Of a DNA stretch of 64,000 bases, positions 22,287 through 33,370 are shown piece by piece; position 1 is the first letter of the stretch; every line of letters starts with the position of its first letter. This DNA is from Citrus sinensis (taxonomy: Eukaryota > Streptophyta > Magnoliopsida > Sapindales > Rutaceae): positions 19,909,501 through 19,973,500 of the forward strand of contig NC_068559.1 in NCBI RefSeq assembly GCF_022201045.2. The letters are read 5' to 3'. The translations under genes were made by a program, and so were the position numbers. The notes below the pieces were generated by a model, which made no database searches, was not told the DNA's origin, and saw only the letters and a list, made by a program, of their open reading frames with translations.

Positions 22287-25200
22287 ATGTGTGGAAGAGC
22301 TCGCTGTACTCTCCGTGCCGACGACCTCCCTAGGGCTTGTCACCGCACCGGCAGCCCCGCCCGCACCCTCAACATGGATAGGTACTGTCACTTTTTGTTC
22401 CTTCAGTTTCATTTTAAAATAGTAATAGTAATAATAAAAAAAAAACAACGGATTGTTTTAATTTTTTATTCGTTTGAAAATTTGAATTAGGTATCGCCCG
22501 TCGTACAACGTCGCGCCGGGATGGAATCTTCCGGTTGTTCGCAGGGACGACGACGGTGAAGGGTTTGTCCTCCATTGCATGAAGTGGGGGTTAATTCCTA
22601 GTTTCACTAAGAAAAATGAGAAACCTGATTTCTATAAGATGGTAATATCAATTTATTTCATTCCAGTTACTTAAATCTTTAATTTGTGCTCTTACTTAGC
22701 TTAGTCTATGATCGAAATGATACTTTTGTTAAGAAACAAGAGTAGCACTAACAGAGGCCAAGATTGGAAATTATTCAGCTGATTCTGTTAATATATTTCC
22801 ATTTAGCTTGAACATTTAATTGCAATATTAATATTATTAAGTTATAATTATAACATAATTTTGTGGATGCTAGTTTAGTTTAACTAGTAAAACCTCTTGT
22901 GGTAGTACAGAAGGTATGGGTTTAGAATTCCACTACATACCGAGGAGAGTTTGGGTTACCATCAGGTTGTATCCGAAAATAAATAAATATGTTGATGCTG
23001 TGAATTGGTGGTTTTATGAGTCGTTTTGTTTAACAAGCTTTCGTTTATGGCGTGGTCAAAAGTTAAATAAGTAGAGGTTTTTGTAGAGCCTATTTATTCT
23101 AATGCTCTCCTTGAAAAGTTCAAAACCGGTGTGCCAAAGCCATTGAATTTGGGCCCGAAATGGGCCAGAAGGTTTTCCTAATTTTATGTGATTTTCTTTA
23201 ATTTTTTTTCCCAAAAAAAGGCTTAACAATCTCTAGAAATTATTTTGGGGCTCGAAACCGACTCCCATTTTTGTATAGTTCTTTATACAAATCTCAAGGG
23301 AAATACAAATGTAAGATGACTGTAATTTGATCAGTGAGTCATAAGGTCAAAATCACTCATTTATGTGGGAGGATTGTCGACGTCTCATATGTGTTCTGCT
23401 TTGCAGTTCAATGCTCGATCTGAATCAGTGACTGAAAAGGCTTCTTTTCGTCGTCTTCTTCCTAAAAGCCGGTGCTTAGCGGCAGTAGAAGGGTATTTAT
23501 GTTCCTTGGTTTGTTCATAAGATTATGCATGCTCTTTACTGCTGCATCATTTTACTATTGTTTAATAATTAATGTTTATTATCTTGAATATTTTTCTTGA
23601 AGTGTTTTAGCTGAATCTTAAAATTTTTTCAAAATATTTAGCCGTTATGTGTAATTTGAAATTTAGGGGGATGTTTTCCAATAATTTCGTGAAGCATTTT
23701 CTTTTAATCTCTCTGACTTCGGTTATATTAGCTGCAGCTTTTAAACAAGCTAATACATTCATTTTATTTCCATTTGGCCAACAGTAATATCTGCCTTGTT
23801 TACTTGACTTCATTCCATTTAATGCTTCAGATGTTCCGTGCTTTACTTGACTTCAATCTTCTCCTCAGATTCTATGAATGGAAAAAGGATGGGTCAAAGA
23901 AGCAGCCTTACTATGTTCATTTTAAGGATGGTAGGCCTCTAGTGTTTGCTGCGCTTTATGATACCTGGCAAAGCTCTGAAGGTGAACACTCTTCTAATAT
24001 TCACTTTTTTGAAATGACATGAATTGCCAGACTATTTTGCTCCAGGATCCACTCTTTTTTAACCCATAATTCTTTACTACTATTAGTTTTCAGTTTTGAA
24101 AGCTGTTCTGCTTATATTCTGCTTCTATTCAGTCATGGCTAGTGCTTAACAGCTGATACATTTTTATCTGAGGAAAATTATTTTGATATAAGATTATTAG
24201 TAAAAATATGGTTTTATACCATTAATCTCCAGTTTTGTAGTTAATCTTCTCATTAGTATTTCTCGTTAATCTCCATTTTTGTAGTTAATCTTCTCATTAG
24301 TATTTCTCGTTAGTCTCCATTTTTGTAGTTAATCTTCTCATTAGTATTTCTCGTTAGTCTCCATTTTTGTAGTTAATCTTCTTATTAGTATTTCTGTTAC
24401 CCTTTATGATGAGATGTTGGCACATCTGTCATAACTTACAGACATTGATATTTGACAGTTACTTATCAGAAATCCTTATTTTCCTTTGTTGAAAGGCTTA
24501 TGCTTTCTTCCATTATCTTTAGACAATCACAATAGTATATGCTTTCTTGCAGGCGAGATACTTTACACTTTCACCATACTGACAACTTCTTCATCAGCTG
24601 CCTTACAGTGGCTGCATGGTGAGTTGTGCTTGCTTTCATTATTCGGATTGCCTGTTTTAGATCATGAAATATCTGTACACTTTCATACTCATACATTTTT
24701 CAAAAAATGACAGTTTAAGTGTTTTTGCATGTGTCAGGATTCACTTGAATGAAGCCACATTTCCTTGTCACATATTGATTTTGTTTGAGCATCTTGAAAG
24801 TATACCCAACATGCATTAATAGCTTATATTTATTGCAAAGGTAGAAAATCAGGCTACAGATTGTTATTAAAAACGAATGAGAATGTTCATGAGCATGATA
24901 TTTATTCTACATTTTGATTATTCTTTTGAAATATGATATTTGTTTTGCATTTTGATTATTCTTTTGAAAAATAATAGTAACACTAATTAGGACTCTAACT
25001 GGCAAATACTTTGTCGGAGGACTCTGATGGTCTCTGACCTTGATAAAATTATGGTAATCTGGCTAATTCTAAGAAATAGAATATTGTTAAAGGTGTTTGG
25101 CTAGGTTATACATTTGCTTTCAGTTTGATCTTGAGCGAGGAAATTGAGAAATTTATATGCTATTGTAATTGATTGATCATGACTTCCATGCATTCTTGAT

Positions 25201-26303
25201 TCTTGCCAAATGGAGCAGCCATGCCCTAATTCATTGGTTGATAATTATAGACAGGATGCCTGTAATTTTGGGTGACAAGGAATCATCAGATGCATGGCTA
25301 AATGGTTCTTCATCTTCCAAATATGATACAATTCTTAAACCGTATGAAGAGTCTGATTTGGTATGCCTTCTGGATATACTATCAGCATGACATCTCCTTT
25401 TTAAATTGGGAAATTGGGGAAGGGGGATGGGGTTCCAGGTTACTTATCATTCTTGTCTCGTGGAATAATAACTGTTATTTCCAGGTGTGGTATCCTGTGA
25501 CACCTGTAATGGGCAAGCTATCTTTCAATGGGCCAGAGTGCATTAAGGAGGTGCGTCATGTTAGCATTTGCTATTAAATCTAGCAATTTATGGCTGCTGT
25601 TATTTAACCGTTATGAACTACCAGAGGTCATTAGCAACCGTGCTTAATGTTCTATAGCTCCTTACATCGTTTATTGCTCCATAACGTGGTCTTATCAAAA
25701 GATATCTGACAGCTTTTCTCATAGAAAATTTTCTTTAGATAGTTATAGTTCCTGGTTTTGTTGATGAAAAAATCATTAACTTATATTCTTCAGATTCCGT
25801 TGAAGACTGAGGGGAAGAATCCAATCTCAAACTTCTTTTTGAAGAAGGAAATCAAGAAAGAACAAGAATCAAAAATGGATGAGAAAAGTTCTTTTGACGA
25901 GTCTGTGAAGACAAATCTGCCCAAACGTATGAAAGGAGAGCCCATCAAAGAAATAAAAGAAGAACCAGTATCAGGCCTGGAAGAGAAATATTCATTTGAT
26001 ACTACTGCTCAGACTAATCTGCCGAAAAGCGTGAAAGACGAAGCTGTGACTGCAGATGACATAAGAACTCAATCCTCAGTTGAAAAAGGAGACCCTGATA
26101 CCAAATCCGTTGCTTCTGTACTTTCTGATGAAGATACTAAAAAGGAACTACAGAAACGGGACTACAAGGAGTTTCTAGCTGATTCAAAGCCAGTTATTGA
26201 TGGAAACAATAAGCTGGAAACGAGTCCCCTGAAGAGGAAGGGAAATGTTAAGGATGCTGGTGAGAAACAGCCAACGCTATTTTCATATTACAGCAAAAAA
26301 TGA
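22287..26303 (+). CDS. HMCES: HMCES-like SRAP protein (abasic-site DNA-protein crosslink shield)
   Basis: A 398-residue protein from eight exons: 22287-22381, 22491-22641, 23407-23492, 23869-23981, 24553-24618, 25251-25360, 25485-25550 and 25794-26303; all phases close. It begins MCGRARC. In the SRAP (YedK/DUF159) family, Cys2 is exposed after Met removal and crosslinks to abasic sites in single-stranded DNA at stalled forks. The other active-site residues are visible: Asn84 in FNARSE, Glu114 in GFYEW, and His170 in WLHDRMPVIL. The SRAP fold occupies about residues 2-240. The last exon encodes a Lys/Glu-rich, probably disordered tail with two related segments (SFDESVKTNLPK and SFDTTAQTNLPK) and ends QPTLFSYYSKK, a good match to a PCNA-binding PIP box. 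The start is fixed by the Cys2 requirement. Location is inferred to be the nucleus. Confidence 0.95.
24224..24398. repeat. 44-bp minisatellite, four copies
   Basis: Four head-to-tail copies of a 44-bp unit containing TTTTGTAGTTAATCTTCTCA start at 24224, 24268, 24312 and 24356. The last is slightly shortened. They lie in the HMCES intron between exons 4 and 5 and differ by only a few substitutions, so the expansion is recent. Confidence 0.9.
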
Positions 26304-27896
26304 AGTTTGACTACTCTTGTATCAGACAAGGCTTTTTGGGGACCAAAGCAACATATTTTGTGGGAAATGCAATTTTGTGAGCAGAATCATTTTCAGGTAT
26401 GGGTATGAGAGCTTTCTAGGAAACACTTGATGGTATCTCAAATCTGTATTATGTGAGTGCATTCCAGCAATGCTTCTCTTTGATACCCATTGCTTGCCAA
26501 TGTAGCAGTGTATATTTTCTTGCGGCAGAACGGGATGGCTATTTGCGTGCATCTCAACTTGTACATACAACTTACAACTGAACTGGCTTCCTTTTGCAGC
26601 GCTTACAAGTATCTAAAATTCCAATGTTGTAGCATAACACGTTTCTGGAAAATGGTTATTCCACCAAAATAGGACTGTAATTGCATTGTCTGTGTACTCC
26701 TTGTCAATTTTTCTGCATCTACATTAGAATCTGCACATGACATCTGATTTCCTTAAATGCAATTCAATTATGTTCAAATTTATAAAAGCTAATTTATTCT
26801 ACTTTTGCTGAACTCGAGGCTCTATGCACCTAATACCACGCTGTTATTGCGTACCTTCAGGGAGGAGTGGGATTGCCCCTGACAATAATTTATGCCTTAA
26901 GCTGAATTTGAGCAAAGATCAAAACTATACAAAAAACTTGATTTTTTATGATAACAACCTTGCTGGCTCTGACTAGGTTTGAGTTCAAGTCTAATTTAAT
27001 ATTAAGAAATTATAGTTTTTAATTCACAGTTGTAGAAAAAGATAAAAGTTGAGAGCATACAATATTGAATTTTTAAATAATAATTTTTATGAAAATAATA
27101 AAATATTGTAATTTTTTTCATTATACAAATATATAAGAGCTCACAATATTGAATTTTAAATTATATAATACTTTTAAGTATAATTTATTATCAATATAGT
27201 TTGTCGCCAACCTAATGGTAGGTTGGTCACTTCCATAAATATGAGTAGAGTAGATATATCTCACTAATATTATTGGGAATAGAATAATTTTCTAAATATG
27301 GAGATAGAAGTCTCGCTTCTAATTAGTGTAAGTTTTGAAACTATTCTCAATTTATTTTTAAACTTTGTGGTGTAAATATACAAATTGAGAATAATCTCAG
27401 TAAAATTCATATTATACTGCACCTATAGATTGTAAAAAAAAAGAAAAAAAGAAATCACAATCACTTATTTGCACATTCGAAGTTCATAATATGACCTGTT
27501 TTCAAGCTTTTTAAAGTTTAAGCATAGGGATCTAATTACAAATATTTCAAAGTTGATTGGGACCTACTTGAAAACTTTTCAAAGTTGTTAACTTTGACCT
27601 ACTTGTAAACTTTTCAAAGTTCGAGCTAAAAGTGAAAATAATGATTTAGGGAAAACGGTTACCGACGAAATTGCCGGAATTTTGCCCGAGCAAGATGCAA
27701 GAGTAAACTCGTACTTTTGGCAAAAATATTATACCATTTGACAAATATCTCTGAGTCCTCTATCTGAGACACACCCAATAATCCAAGACATGCCCAGGAA
27801 AGAACCATGACATTGAAATGCATGCATGAATGCAAAACTAGCAAACCAATAATTGACAATTTGAAAAAAAAAATGTGAATATTATTTCGTTGATCC
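26304..27896. other. HMCES 3' region and convergent spacer
   Basis: The first few hundred bases are probably HMCES 3' UTR. The rest is AT-rich spacer before the convergently transcribed YLMG1-1 gene. Around 27530-27625, CTACTTG..AACTTTTCAAAGTT recurs as short degenerate direct repeats. No gene was seen. Confidence 0.45.
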
Positions 27897-28565
27897 TTAC
27901 ATACCCCTACTGTTATTCAGAATGGAGCCGAGGGTGCCCAACACGGCGAAAGCCAACAAGGGGCTGACATCAAGCGTATCGAAAACCGGAGGGATTATAT
28001 TCCGAAAAAGATTCAAGTAGGGATCGCACAGGTCCCTTATGGCCGACAGCGGCTGCCGGTCCCACGGAATGTTCGGGAACCAGCTCAACAAAACCCTAAC
28101 CAACAAAACCCCGCTGTATATGTCCAGCCACTTCGCCAGTCCCGCCGCCACAACCGTCAGAGGCGTGTTCAGGTACCCGCTGGGCCGCTCACGCATCCTA
28201 GCGAAGAACGCGGGGCCCACCGTGCGGACGATATTGCAATGCAGAGAAGATTTGTTTAGGGTTGGAGCCAAGTTTTGGATGAGGGATTTTATGAAGAGGC
28301 CGGATAGAGAGAAGATTGTGGAGACGGTGCGAGTTGAGTCTGCGAGGAGAGGGGTAGGGGTTACCATTTTGGAGGGTTTGAAGGGTAAAGTTGGGAATGT
28401 GAAGGAAGAAGAAGAAGAAGAAAAAGATGAAGATGAGGATGAAGAAGAGGAAGCTTTTATGGGTTGGGGGCGGAGGTGGCAGTGGTTGTGGTGAAGGAGG
28501 TGATGAGGGGTTTTAGGGTTTGGAAAGACGACGGGAGAGCGGAGGAGGAGAGATGCGGTGGCCAT
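27897..28565 (-). CDS. YLMG1-1: YlmG homolog protein 1-1, chloroplast YGGT-family membrane protein
   Basis: A single-exon gene of 222 codons. Residues 1 to about 40 are rich in Ser, Pro and His and poor in acids, fitting a chloroplast transit peptide, followed by a poly-Ser stretch encoded by TCT/TCC repeats. The conserved YGGT part lies in the C-terminal third: IYSGVLLVRVLLSWFPNIPW and DPYLNLFRNIIPP are family hallmarks, and two hydrophobic helices are visible. In Arabidopsis YLMG1-1 (EMB1990) is a thylakoid-associated protein that affects chloroplast nucleoid distribution; cyanobacterial and Gram-positive YlmG proteins lie near division genes. The start codon is the first in-frame ATG, directly after a run of about 16 A residues in the leader. 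Long open frames on the opposite strand come from its biased composition. Confidence 0.92.
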   Translation of the reverse strand: MATASLLLRSPVVFPNPKTPHHLLHHNHCHLRPQPIKASSSSSSSSSFSSSSSSFTFPTLPFKPSKMVTPTPLLADSTRTVSTIFSLSGLFIKSLIQNLAPTLNKSSLHCNIVRTVGPAFFARMRERPSGYLNTPLTVVAAGLAKWLDIYSGVLLVRVLLSWFPNIPWDRQPLSAIRDLCDPYLNLFRNIIPPVFDTLDVSPLLAFAVLGTLGSILNNSRGM

Positions 28566-29369
28566 GTTTTTTTTTTTTTTTGATTTGTTGAAGAAGAAGT
28601 AGTTTGTTAGCGGAGAGTGCAGTTTCTGTAGGAGGAGGTTTCATATCTGTAGTTGCGTATTTCTTCTTCTTCTTCCACCATTGGAATCAGGATAGTTCCA
28701 TGCAACCACGGGCCTTCGTGGCCCTCCTCACGGCCCAAATTCAGGTTCTGAGTGTTGTGGGCTCACTCACTATTCATGTGAGAGGATTATAAGTTACATG
28801 CATGTAACTTAACATTAGCTTATAATACAATTCTATTAAATGAGAAATTTTAGAGTAGTTCTATTGTACTACACTCACCTAACACACGCACCTAATACTC
28901 ATGATTTGCGATATTTAAATTAAATATAATTATCAATTATTATAAGACGAAATGCACACATGTCATAAATACATTAAGTGAACGTAGTACCATAGAAATA
29001 CTTTTAGAATCTCTCGAAAAATAAATGAGACTAAAAATAATAATTCTACACTTAATTTAAAATACATAATTTGTATCTCAACTGATCAGTCATTTATCAT
29101 TAATTGGCACGCCTAAGCCATTCTTTATCAAGTAGCACTATTCTTTTTTGCATGTTAATTATACAATTCTATCAATAATTGATACATAAAATTGTCAGTT
29201 GATATACAATTTAATTTATATTTCAACTATAAATGTATCATTAATTACCTCTAACAAGGAGATGAAAGTGGTTATTGTAGATATTTTTATAAGATGACAA
29301 TAGAAAAAAAAATACTAATGTTGTCAATTTATTTTTTTTCTTTTTACTTAAATAAGTGATTTGGTTACT
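28566..29369. other. YLMG1-1 upstream region and spacer
   Basis: This holds the promoter side of YLMG1-1 (minus strand): a poly(T) run on the plus strand at about 28567-28582 and CT-rich pyrimidine clusters near 28660-28680. No clear TATA box was seen. The rest is AT-rich and contains no gene. Confidence 0.4.
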
Positions 29370-29913
29370 CAGTGGCGGATCTAGAAGAATAATTTACCGG
29401 GGGCTAAATTAGATAATAGTAAAATATAAAAAATTAAAATTTTGAATATATAAAATATTTATTAATACATTTATAATTATTCTCTACGAAATTTCATATT
29501 TTAAAAATATTATGCAATAGACTTATCATCAATATTATTAAATTTATTATTTCTTATATAAACAACCAAACTATCATTTATTTCATCCAATTCCAAAGAT
29601 GATTATTAATGAGTTTCATTACTGAAAACGTTCTCTTTACTATTATTATAGAAAATGTAAGAATTAATCTTATTTTTTAGAATAGAAAATATTTTGGGTC
29701 GAGGGCTATCATTATTTTTAATTAAAATATAAGTTTTTATAATTCATAAAAATTAAAGTTTAAATTTTATGGGGTTTATAATTTATAGTGACTATTTTAA
29801 TAAATTTAATGAGGGATAATTAGAAAATAAAAATATTTTTCTCTTTTATTTTTACAATTTTTTTTTTACCAGTGGGGGCTCACCCCACTGGTCACATGCT
29901 AGATCCGCCCATG
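29370..29913 (+). mobile_element. Non-autonomous hAT element, copy 1
   Basis: The ends are CAGTGGCGGATCTAG and the inverse of CATGGGCGGATCTAG. Perfect 8-bp duplications TGGTTACT flank it (29362-29369 and 29914-29921). The 544-bp interior is AT-rich and non-coding. Near the right end CCAGTGGGGGCTCACCCCACTGG forms a palindrome. A near-identical copy in the opposite orientation lies at 31999-32544. Confidence 0.9.
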
Positions 29914-30366
29914 TGGTTACTTACACTTATATGAAAAATGATAAATGATCCGTTTTCTTATATCCTTCCTTCAATTTATCGATCAAACTCTCCTCAGATC
30001 GGATCTTAATTATTTGGAATCAATTTTTACGAGAAATACTGGATCTCATCGTTGATCGATCCATTCAGTAAACTGGGCTTGGAGAAAAATCAGCATTAAC
30101 ACTCGGCTTTCTCATTCAAGTAACAAATTAATCACAATCATTGATAATTATGTCAACATACCATTTAATAATAGTTGTGGGCACACCATAGGCTCGAAAT
30201 TTGAGATGCCTTAGCATTACTTGCAACATAACAGTCAATTTCTTCATTTTTTGTTACTTTGAACATTTTGCAAAAGCAGCGATTTGCCATTCAATTGATG
30301 AGAGGGATTAACTGCTGTCCCCTTATTAAATATTTAAACGAAAGACAAGCAAACGTTATTAGAAAA
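29914..30366. other. Spacer, no feature seen
   Basis: No coding frame, structured repeat or motif was recognised between the first hAT copy and the small minus-strand ORF. Confidence 0.4.
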
Positions 30367-30669
30367 TCAACATAATGGAATTATTTGGGGACGTAAGAAT
30401 AAGGGCAAAGACAAATAATAGGCCTCTATCCACCGTCCATTTGGTGTGATTTCCATGATGATCTTCTTCAGCATTCTTAGAGGACCAACCATGACCCCCC
30501 ATTGAACCACTGGCCGTGACCCAAGACAGAACCTCCGTCTCTTGTTCCCTAGCCGAACCGTGCAAACCCTCCGCCGCCTCGACCGACTTCGCGCACTGCC
30601 GCGGCACCACCCGACTAACAAGGCGGAATTTGACAACATTGATACACTTAAAGAACTTCTCTTCAACAT
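30367..30669 (-). CDS. Possible small Arg-rich protein, unidentified
   Basis: An intronless 100-codon frame. The first 25 residues carry Ser and hydrophobic residues, residues about 27-47 are strongly basic (SARSRSRRRR), and the C-terminal half is denser and more protein-like (RPVVQWGVMVGPLRMLKKII, then RWIEAYYLSLPLF). The local sequence is clearly GC-richer than its surroundings, as real exons are here. I have a vague memory of small plant proteins with a similar C-terminal half but cannot name one. Two other frames overlap it. It could be a real short gene, a pseudogene, or chance. No promoter element decides the start. Confidence 0.4.
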   Translation of the reverse strand: MLKRSSLSVSMLSNSALLVGWCRGSARSRSRRRRVCTVRLGNKRRRFCLGSRPVVQWGVMVGPLRMLKKIIMEITPNGRWIEAYYLSLPLFLRPQIIPLC

Positions 30670-30954
30670 TTTTGTGAAAGTGTTTTGTGCTTGTGTTTCT
30701 TATATAGTTGGCTTAAAGTTTGGCTCTTGAGGTTAATCATGATGGTCATTATGGCAGTGATTATACCAATAATATATGATGCTCAGGCCTAATGCTAATG
30801 AACTATAAAATATATATTTTTCATTAAATTTATTATTTTATTTTACTTTAGGTTTGTGGTAGTAATGATTAGGAGTGATGGGCTTCTTTTAAACTATAAA
30901 CTATGTAAAGATGTTAAAGAAGTAGTTGGTGAGATGTATCGATCATCAAAGAAT

Positions 30955-31827
30955 TTTTTTTTTTTTTTTTTAACCACGAGGTATTTTGGAGAGGGCCCCA
31001 AGCCCCAACTAGGGGTGGGCAAAAAAATCGTAGTGTTAAAAAAACCGAACCGAACCGACGGTTTTTTCTAATTCGGTTCGATTTTTATTTTTTAAAAAAA
31101 CCAAATATACCGTTTGTAAAAAAACCGAAATGTCGGTTCGGTATTCGATTCACTTAGCTGAACCGAAAAACAGAATTATTTTTTGATTTTATTCAAATCA
31201 AACATGATTTTTTTCAAATCAAACATGTGTTATTTCTCTTTATAATATTATGATTATGTTTTATATAGATGGAGTATTGGAGTTTGGTTATGTATTTTGA
31301 AATTTTAATATTTCATATTTTTGAAGTATCTTATTAATAGTTAGTAAGATATTAGTGATAAAATGTGTTTTGAATACTTTGTATTTATTGTTAATATTTG
31401 TAATAAAATTAGGATAAATTCATTGTTGAAAAAAATTATTACATTCATGAGGCCCAATGGGCTAAAAATTTAAAAATTCAAAATAGGCCCAATAGGCCTA
31501 GAACCGAAAAAACTGAACCGAACCGAAAAGAACCGTTTGAGTTCGGTTCTTATTGAGTTCGGTTCTTATTCGGTTCTTTTTATAAAATAACCGATTTAAA
31601 TCGGTTCTACTTAATTTCGAACCGAACCGAACCGTGCCCACCCCTAGCCCCAACTGTGGGAGGCACCTTTAGGCCCGTACCACAACTCAAACTAGAAGTC
31701 TCCGCTCGAACCAGAAGGCGCAGGTTCTCCCAACAAATGCGACTTCCCTGCGACTCGAACTGGGGAGCAAACACAGTCAAGCCACTTAAGGGGACTCTAT
31801 TGTCAGTAGAGCCAACACTGTGTTGAT
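30955..31827 (-). mobile_element. tRNA-derived SINE, interrupted by a hAT element
   Basis: On the minus strand the element starts near 31827. It carries an A-box-like TGGCTCTACTGA (31814-31803) and a B-box-like AGTTCGAGTCG (31761-31751), about 40 bp apart as in RNA polymerase III promoters, and ends in a run of about 17 A (plus-strand T, 30955-30971). A perfect 10-bp target-site duplication, ATCAAAGAAT, flanks it (30945-30954 and 31828-31837). Removing the inserted hAT element and its duplication leaves a SINE of about 228 bp. It is not a functional tRNA gene, because no cloverleaf closes. Confidence 0.8.
31010..31646. mobile_element. Non-autonomous hAT element inside the SINE
   Basis: The ends are TAGGGGTGGGCAAA and the inverse of TAGGGGTGGGCACG. 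A perfect 8-bp duplication GCCCCAAC lies at 31002-31009 and 31647-31654. Both subterminal regions are packed with GAACCGAACCG and CGGTTCGG motifs, a common arrangement in plant hAT derivatives (transposase-binding repeats). The 637 bp have no transposase. Confidence 0.9.
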
Positions 31828-31998
31828 ATCAAAGAATCTATTTATTCATGTTACACGTTGCAATGCATACTTTGGGTGTTTTTTACATTTATTATCTTAT
31901 TAAATTTTGGTAAGTGTCCCAATGCTTTTTCTTTGAGTAACACGATGCATATCCTAAAAAGCTTTGTTCTAAATTTAATTAAACGGATGTCATGTAAC

Positions 31999-32544
31999 CA
32001 TGGGCGGATCTAGCATGTGACCAGTGGGGGCTTGAGCCCCCACTGGCCAAAAAAAAATTGTAAAAATAAAAAAGAAAAATATTTTTATTTTCTAATTATC
32101 TCTCATTAAATTTATTAAAATAGTCATTATAAATTATAAACCCCATAAAATTTAAACTTTAACTTTTAAGAATTATAAAAACTTATATTTTAATTAAAAA
32201 TAATGATAGCCCTCCACCCAAAATATTTTCTATTCTAAAAAATAAGATTAATTCTTACATTTTCTATAATAATAGTAAAGAGAACGTTTTCAGTAATGAA
32301 CTCATTAATAATCATCTTTGGAATTGGATGAAATAAATGATAGTTTGGTTGTTTATATAAGAAATAATAAATTTAATAATATTGATGACAAGTCTATTGC
32401 ATAATATTTTTAAAATATGAACTTTCGTAGAGAATAATTATAAATGTATTAATAAATATTTTATATATTCAAAATTTTAATTTTTTATATTTTACTATTA
32501 TCTAATTTAGCCCCCGGTAAATTATTCTTCTAGATCCGCCACTG
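31999..32544 (-). mobile_element. Non-autonomous hAT element, copy 2 (inverted)
   Basis: This 546-bp element is the reverse complement of the copy at 29370-29913 with few differences by eye. Its own perfect 8-bp duplication, CATGTAAC (31991-31998 and 32545-32552), differs from that of copy 1, so the two are independent insertions rather than a duplicated block. Non-coding. Confidence 0.9.
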
Positions 32545-32552
32545 CATGTAAC

Positions 32553-33135
32553 ATTATATTTCATTGTACAAATGACACGTAAAGTTATAAATTTTCTACT
32601 TATCTTGGGGTTTTATTGACTGGTTTCCAAGTAATTAATTTTTTTATAACTGGCCACTATTATTCGAATCTTACCAGAGATAATAGTCTAAAAATTTGAT
32701 TTTAAACCTTTTTTTTTAACTCTCCTGGGTAGCAAATATATATATTTTTAGAATAAAATTAACTAAATATATTTTTGAACAATAAAATATCAAGGATAAC
32801 ATATAAATGGCTTTGAAAATCTTCCAACTATACATAAGGACCACAACAATAGATAGCAATTTGACCAAAAAAATCAGTATTTGGTTATTAAAAGTCCTTG
32901 AGATCAAGATTTGAATCTGAAAATCTTACTTTAGTGTTAGAATTATACTCTAGAAACAAATAAAAAGTATTTAGTATGAGAACTTTGCTAGCTTACAGTA
33001 AGTTCAACAACTTGCAGCTATTCAGATTTAACCATTAATGGGAAACAAACTAACTCTATAACAAGTGTCTTTTATCTAAGTGTAAGGGCCCAGGCTCGGC
33101 AACATAACATAAAATACCAATCTCATCATGAATTT
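32553..33135. other. Spacer, no feature seen
   Basis: AT-rich sequence without recognisable coding or repeat structure. Confidence 0.4.
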
Positions 33136-33370
33136 CGTTGCACTACACCACGCCGAACTTTCCCACGGTCCACATCTGCAGTTGCATGAACATTCAATTT
33201 AAACGAGCCCTCCATCGGCATCTCCCAAGAAGCAACAGAAACACCATTAACACCCAAACTACAAAGCTGTGTGGTTCTAACTGTGCCCGTACAAGCACAC
33301 ATTGGGACGGCTCAATAAACCCCTCCTACAAATGTTTATTGCTTGCTCCCCCACATGCATGACCATAATC
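33136..33370 (-). pseudogene. LINE RNase H domain fragment
   Basis: The minus strand reads a stretch like MEGSFKLNVHATADVD followed by GKVRRGVVQR. This matches the start of the RVT_3 type-I RNase H found at the 3' end of plant LINE ORF2 (usual form G.FKLNVDAAVD...GKVGLGAVVRD). The second catalytic-type Asp is changed to His and a stop follows soon after. No poly(A) tail or other LINE domain was identified alongside it. Confidence 0.45.

Noticed and set aside
28039-28494. 151-codon plus-strand frame with a Glu/Asp-rich end
   Set aside because: It lies fully antisense to YLMG1-1, and its acidic run is the complement of the poly-Ser codons.
31751-31814. Possible tRNA gene
   Set aside because: A- and B-box-like motifs are present, but no cloverleaf or anticodon stem closes. 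Poly(A) and a target-site duplication show it is a SINE.
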